From Bacteroidota bacterium (lineage in GTDB: Bacteria; Bacteroidota; Bacteroidia; Chitinophagales; BACL12): DNA of 64,000 nt. Positions 62,641 through 64,000 of this stretch are shown piece after piece. The notes below the pieces were generated by a model. The model was not told the DNA's origin. It saw only the letters and a list, made by a program, of their open reading frames with translations, and searched no databases. The translations under genes and the position numbers were made by a program. The stretch is from the NCBI GenBank assembly GCA_016706865.1, contig JADJIS010000003.1, forward strand, positions 2,405,780 to 2,469,779, given 5' to 3'. Position 1 is the stretch's first letter, and each line of letters starts with the position of its first letter.

Positions 62641-63195
62641 TTATGCCCCTACAAATTGCTGTTCTATTGCATTTCTAAAACGTGTAGTTATTTGTAGGTG
62701 TATTCCTGATATATTGCAGTGCCGAAGTTTTTTTTCTTCATCAGGCAGATTTTCAATAAAAGTAATTACATTTTGAATTGTAAACTGTTGATTAAGTTGC
62801 ATCAGTAAATCTAGGCGAAAAGTCCGACCAAAGAACTGCATCAAATTTCTTTTCTTCATTCCATTGGCGAATTAAATCTATTGCAAACCCATTTGCTTGC
62901 CTTACCAGCTGAGTGTTATTTACAAAATCAATAAATCCAATATTATTAATATTCACCGTACCTTCTCGTGCTCGTAAATTTTCCCTGGCATCATTGAAAT
63001 TATCAAATGCTGATTGAGCATACAGAGTTGTTACGTTATCAAAGGTTGGCTTTATTACAAGTGTTAAACGATTTCCGGTTGATATTCTTGCAAATTCAAT
63101 CGGCAGTGCTGGACCATCTTTAAACCATTCGTTTGTTGTTTCAAAATACGAGGGTCCCAATACAATGAACCCCAAACCAATATTGCTATTCTCAT
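62641..63195 (-). pseudogene. Gamma-glutamylcyclotransferase-like protein gene, two frameshifts
   Basis: From ATG 63195 the frame reads MRIAILVWGSLYWDPRI, the typical start of this family. One base added to the run at 63143-63146 leads into FETTNEWFKDGPALPIEFARISTGNRLTLVIKP (frame 62792-63175). A second shift near 62818-62821 continues to DLLMQLNQQFTIQNVITFIENLPDEEKKLRH... ending at 62641. The repaired protein is about 184 residues. It starts 15 bases after the DUF2971 gene, a pairing I believe recurs elsewhere. Function is unknown. Confidence 0.75.
62792..63175 (-). CDS. Gamma-glutamylcyclotransferase-like protein, main fragment
   Basis: The 127 residues contain DGPALPIEFARIS and LRAREG, the family core. 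The first and last residues are out of frame. Confidence 0.6.
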   Translation of the reverse strand: MGFIVLGPSYFETTNEWFKDGPALPIEFARISTGNRLTLVIKPTFDNVTTLYAQSAFDNFNDARENLRAREGTVNINNIGFIDFVNNTQLVRQANGFAIDLIRQWNEEKKFDAVLWSDFSPRFTDAT

Positions 63196-63210
63196 AATGC
63201 CTTATTTGCT

Positions 63211-63672
63211 TTATAAGGAAATTGCATTTGGCAGAACTTCAACTGTTAAGCCAGATTCATCAACTATCCTTTGTACTTCGGTACGATCGCAATTTAAACC
63301 AGGTTGAACCTTAATTGGCAGCAAAGCACCCCAAGGACTTACGAAGTCTAATTCAATGTACGGAATAGTATTATGATACTGTACAATAAAAGGGAATGGA
63401 TAATCATCTGAGAACCGCTTCACCAAATACCTTGTTTCACATTCATCATCAAAGGCTGAATGAATATAGAAAGAACCAAATTTTGAAATAGAATTAAAAA
63501 CAAAAGGCTTTCCAAACACCGTATTGATACGTTCAATGAGTTTAGAGACAAGTTGCTTATTTACTGAATATGGAGAGTTTGGGTAATATACTGTTCTAAA
63601 ATCAACATGAGTTGTAACAATATCAAATATTAACTTAACTCCAGTACCCATCTTTCCAAAATGCTGCCACAT
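63211..63672 (-). CDS. DUF2971 protein, C-terminal fragment
   Basis: The 153 residues begin at an internal Met; the frame is open upstream (ENKEPSIDIKRG). It keeps the MWQHFG...GVKLIF core. Confidence 0.65.
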   Translation of the reverse strand: MWQHFGKMGTGVKLIFDIVTTHVDFRTVYYPNSPYSVNKQLVSKLIERINTVFGKPFVFNSISKFGSFYIHSAFDDECETRYLVKRFSDDYPFPFIVQYHNTIPYIELDFVSPWGALLPIKVQPGLNCDRTEVQRIVDESGLTVEVLPNAISL

Positions 63673-64000
63673 ACCTCTTTTAATATCAATTGAAGGCTCT
63701 TTGTTTTCAGTTTAAGGAAAGGTAAAACAAATCATTCATCAACGCTTTTCCGAGTTGAAGCATCAATTGGTCTTTTGAAACCTTCAATATCATGATCTTC
63801 ATAAAATAAGGCAAACTCGAGATCATCCTTCCGTTTAATAGTAGAAGTAAGGCGAATCTTTTTACTTTTAAGGATTGATTCAAGTGCCACCAAGTCGGTA
63901 AAATGTGCATATTCACCATTAGGAGCTGGCTGATAGTAATAATTATAAATAATTTTTTCGTCAACCCCTTATCAATGGGCATACCGATGCCTGTATTACC
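63211..64000 (-). pseudogene. DUF2971 protein gene, frameshifted, may run off the right edge
   Basis: The C-terminal frame (63211-63672) has MWQHFGKMGTGVKLIFDI, the DUF2971 core. Upstream, another frame reads IIYNYYYQPAPNGEYAHFTDLVALESILKSKKIRLTSTIKRKDDLEFALFYEDHDIEGFKRPIDASTRK, the N-terminal half. Three shifts (near 63706, 63750 and 63965) join these with a start near MPIDKG. The frame before that Met is also open to the window edge, so the true start is uncertain. DUF2971 proteins are of unknown function and common in accessory DNA. Confidence 0.7.

Overview
The window reads as a chromosomal piece of an AT-rich member of the Bacteroidota. The evidence is two secreted proteins with C-terminal type IX secretion (T9SS) sorting domains, a PorV/PorQ-family T9SS protein, several Bacteroidota-style promoters (-33 TTTG / -7 TAnnTTTG), few Shine-Dalgarno sequences, and many small lipoproteins. 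I saw no rRNA, tRNA, CRISPR array, insertion sequence or phage structural module.

Positions 1-14.4 kb hold ordinary metabolism: a membrane glycosyltransferase-like protein, a DUF456 protein, fumarylacetoacetase and a flavin reductase-like protein, a sulfide operon (sulfide:quinone oxidoreductase, a TusE/DsrC-like protein, a DsrE-like protein), pyridoxamine-phosphate oxidase, an N-end-rule pair (ClpS and Aat), a hotdog thioesterase, citrate synthase and small membrane proteins. The gaps here carry simple-sequence and dispersed repeats.

Positions 14.4-25.7 kb look like an envelope-stress locus. A sigma-54-dependent NtrC-type regulator with a GAFTGA loop, a stand-alone receiver and a divergent CHASE3/PAS histidine kinase sit beside small stress-type proteins: a PA2169-like four-helix protein, YtxH, a holin-like protein, a DUF1328 protein, an Lmo0937-like protein, a DUF748 protein, a YihY/BrkB protein and a beta-barrel. 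A near-perfect sigma-54 promoter lies just before the beta-barrel gene, so the kinase and regulators may control these neighbours.

Positions 25.7-37.4 kb hold TPR-like proteins, two T9SS cargo proteins, the PorV-like protein and an Xaa-Pro dipeptidyl-peptidase-like hydrolase.

Positions 37.5-58.5 kb form a dense defence island: a DUF2075 nuclease-helicase coupled to a MazG pyrophosphohydrolase; a run of AbiC-like, HNH, DUF4062 and cyclase-like genes; a HEPN-like/Rossmann-like pair; a type III-like restriction-modification locus with a GmrSD-type enzyme between res and mod; and an AbiEi/AbiEii toxin-antitoxin pair. At least eight reading-frame breaks fall here and just upstream, each repaired by adding one base to a short A/T run. 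Much of the island is therefore either decaying or carries uncorrected homopolymer errors.

Positions 58.5-64 kb hold small lipoproteins, a conserved Bacteroidota protein, two copies of a long inverted-repeat element whose arms differ in sequence but still pair, and a frameshifted pair encoding a DUF2971 protein and a gamma-glutamylcyclotransferase-like protein at the right edge.
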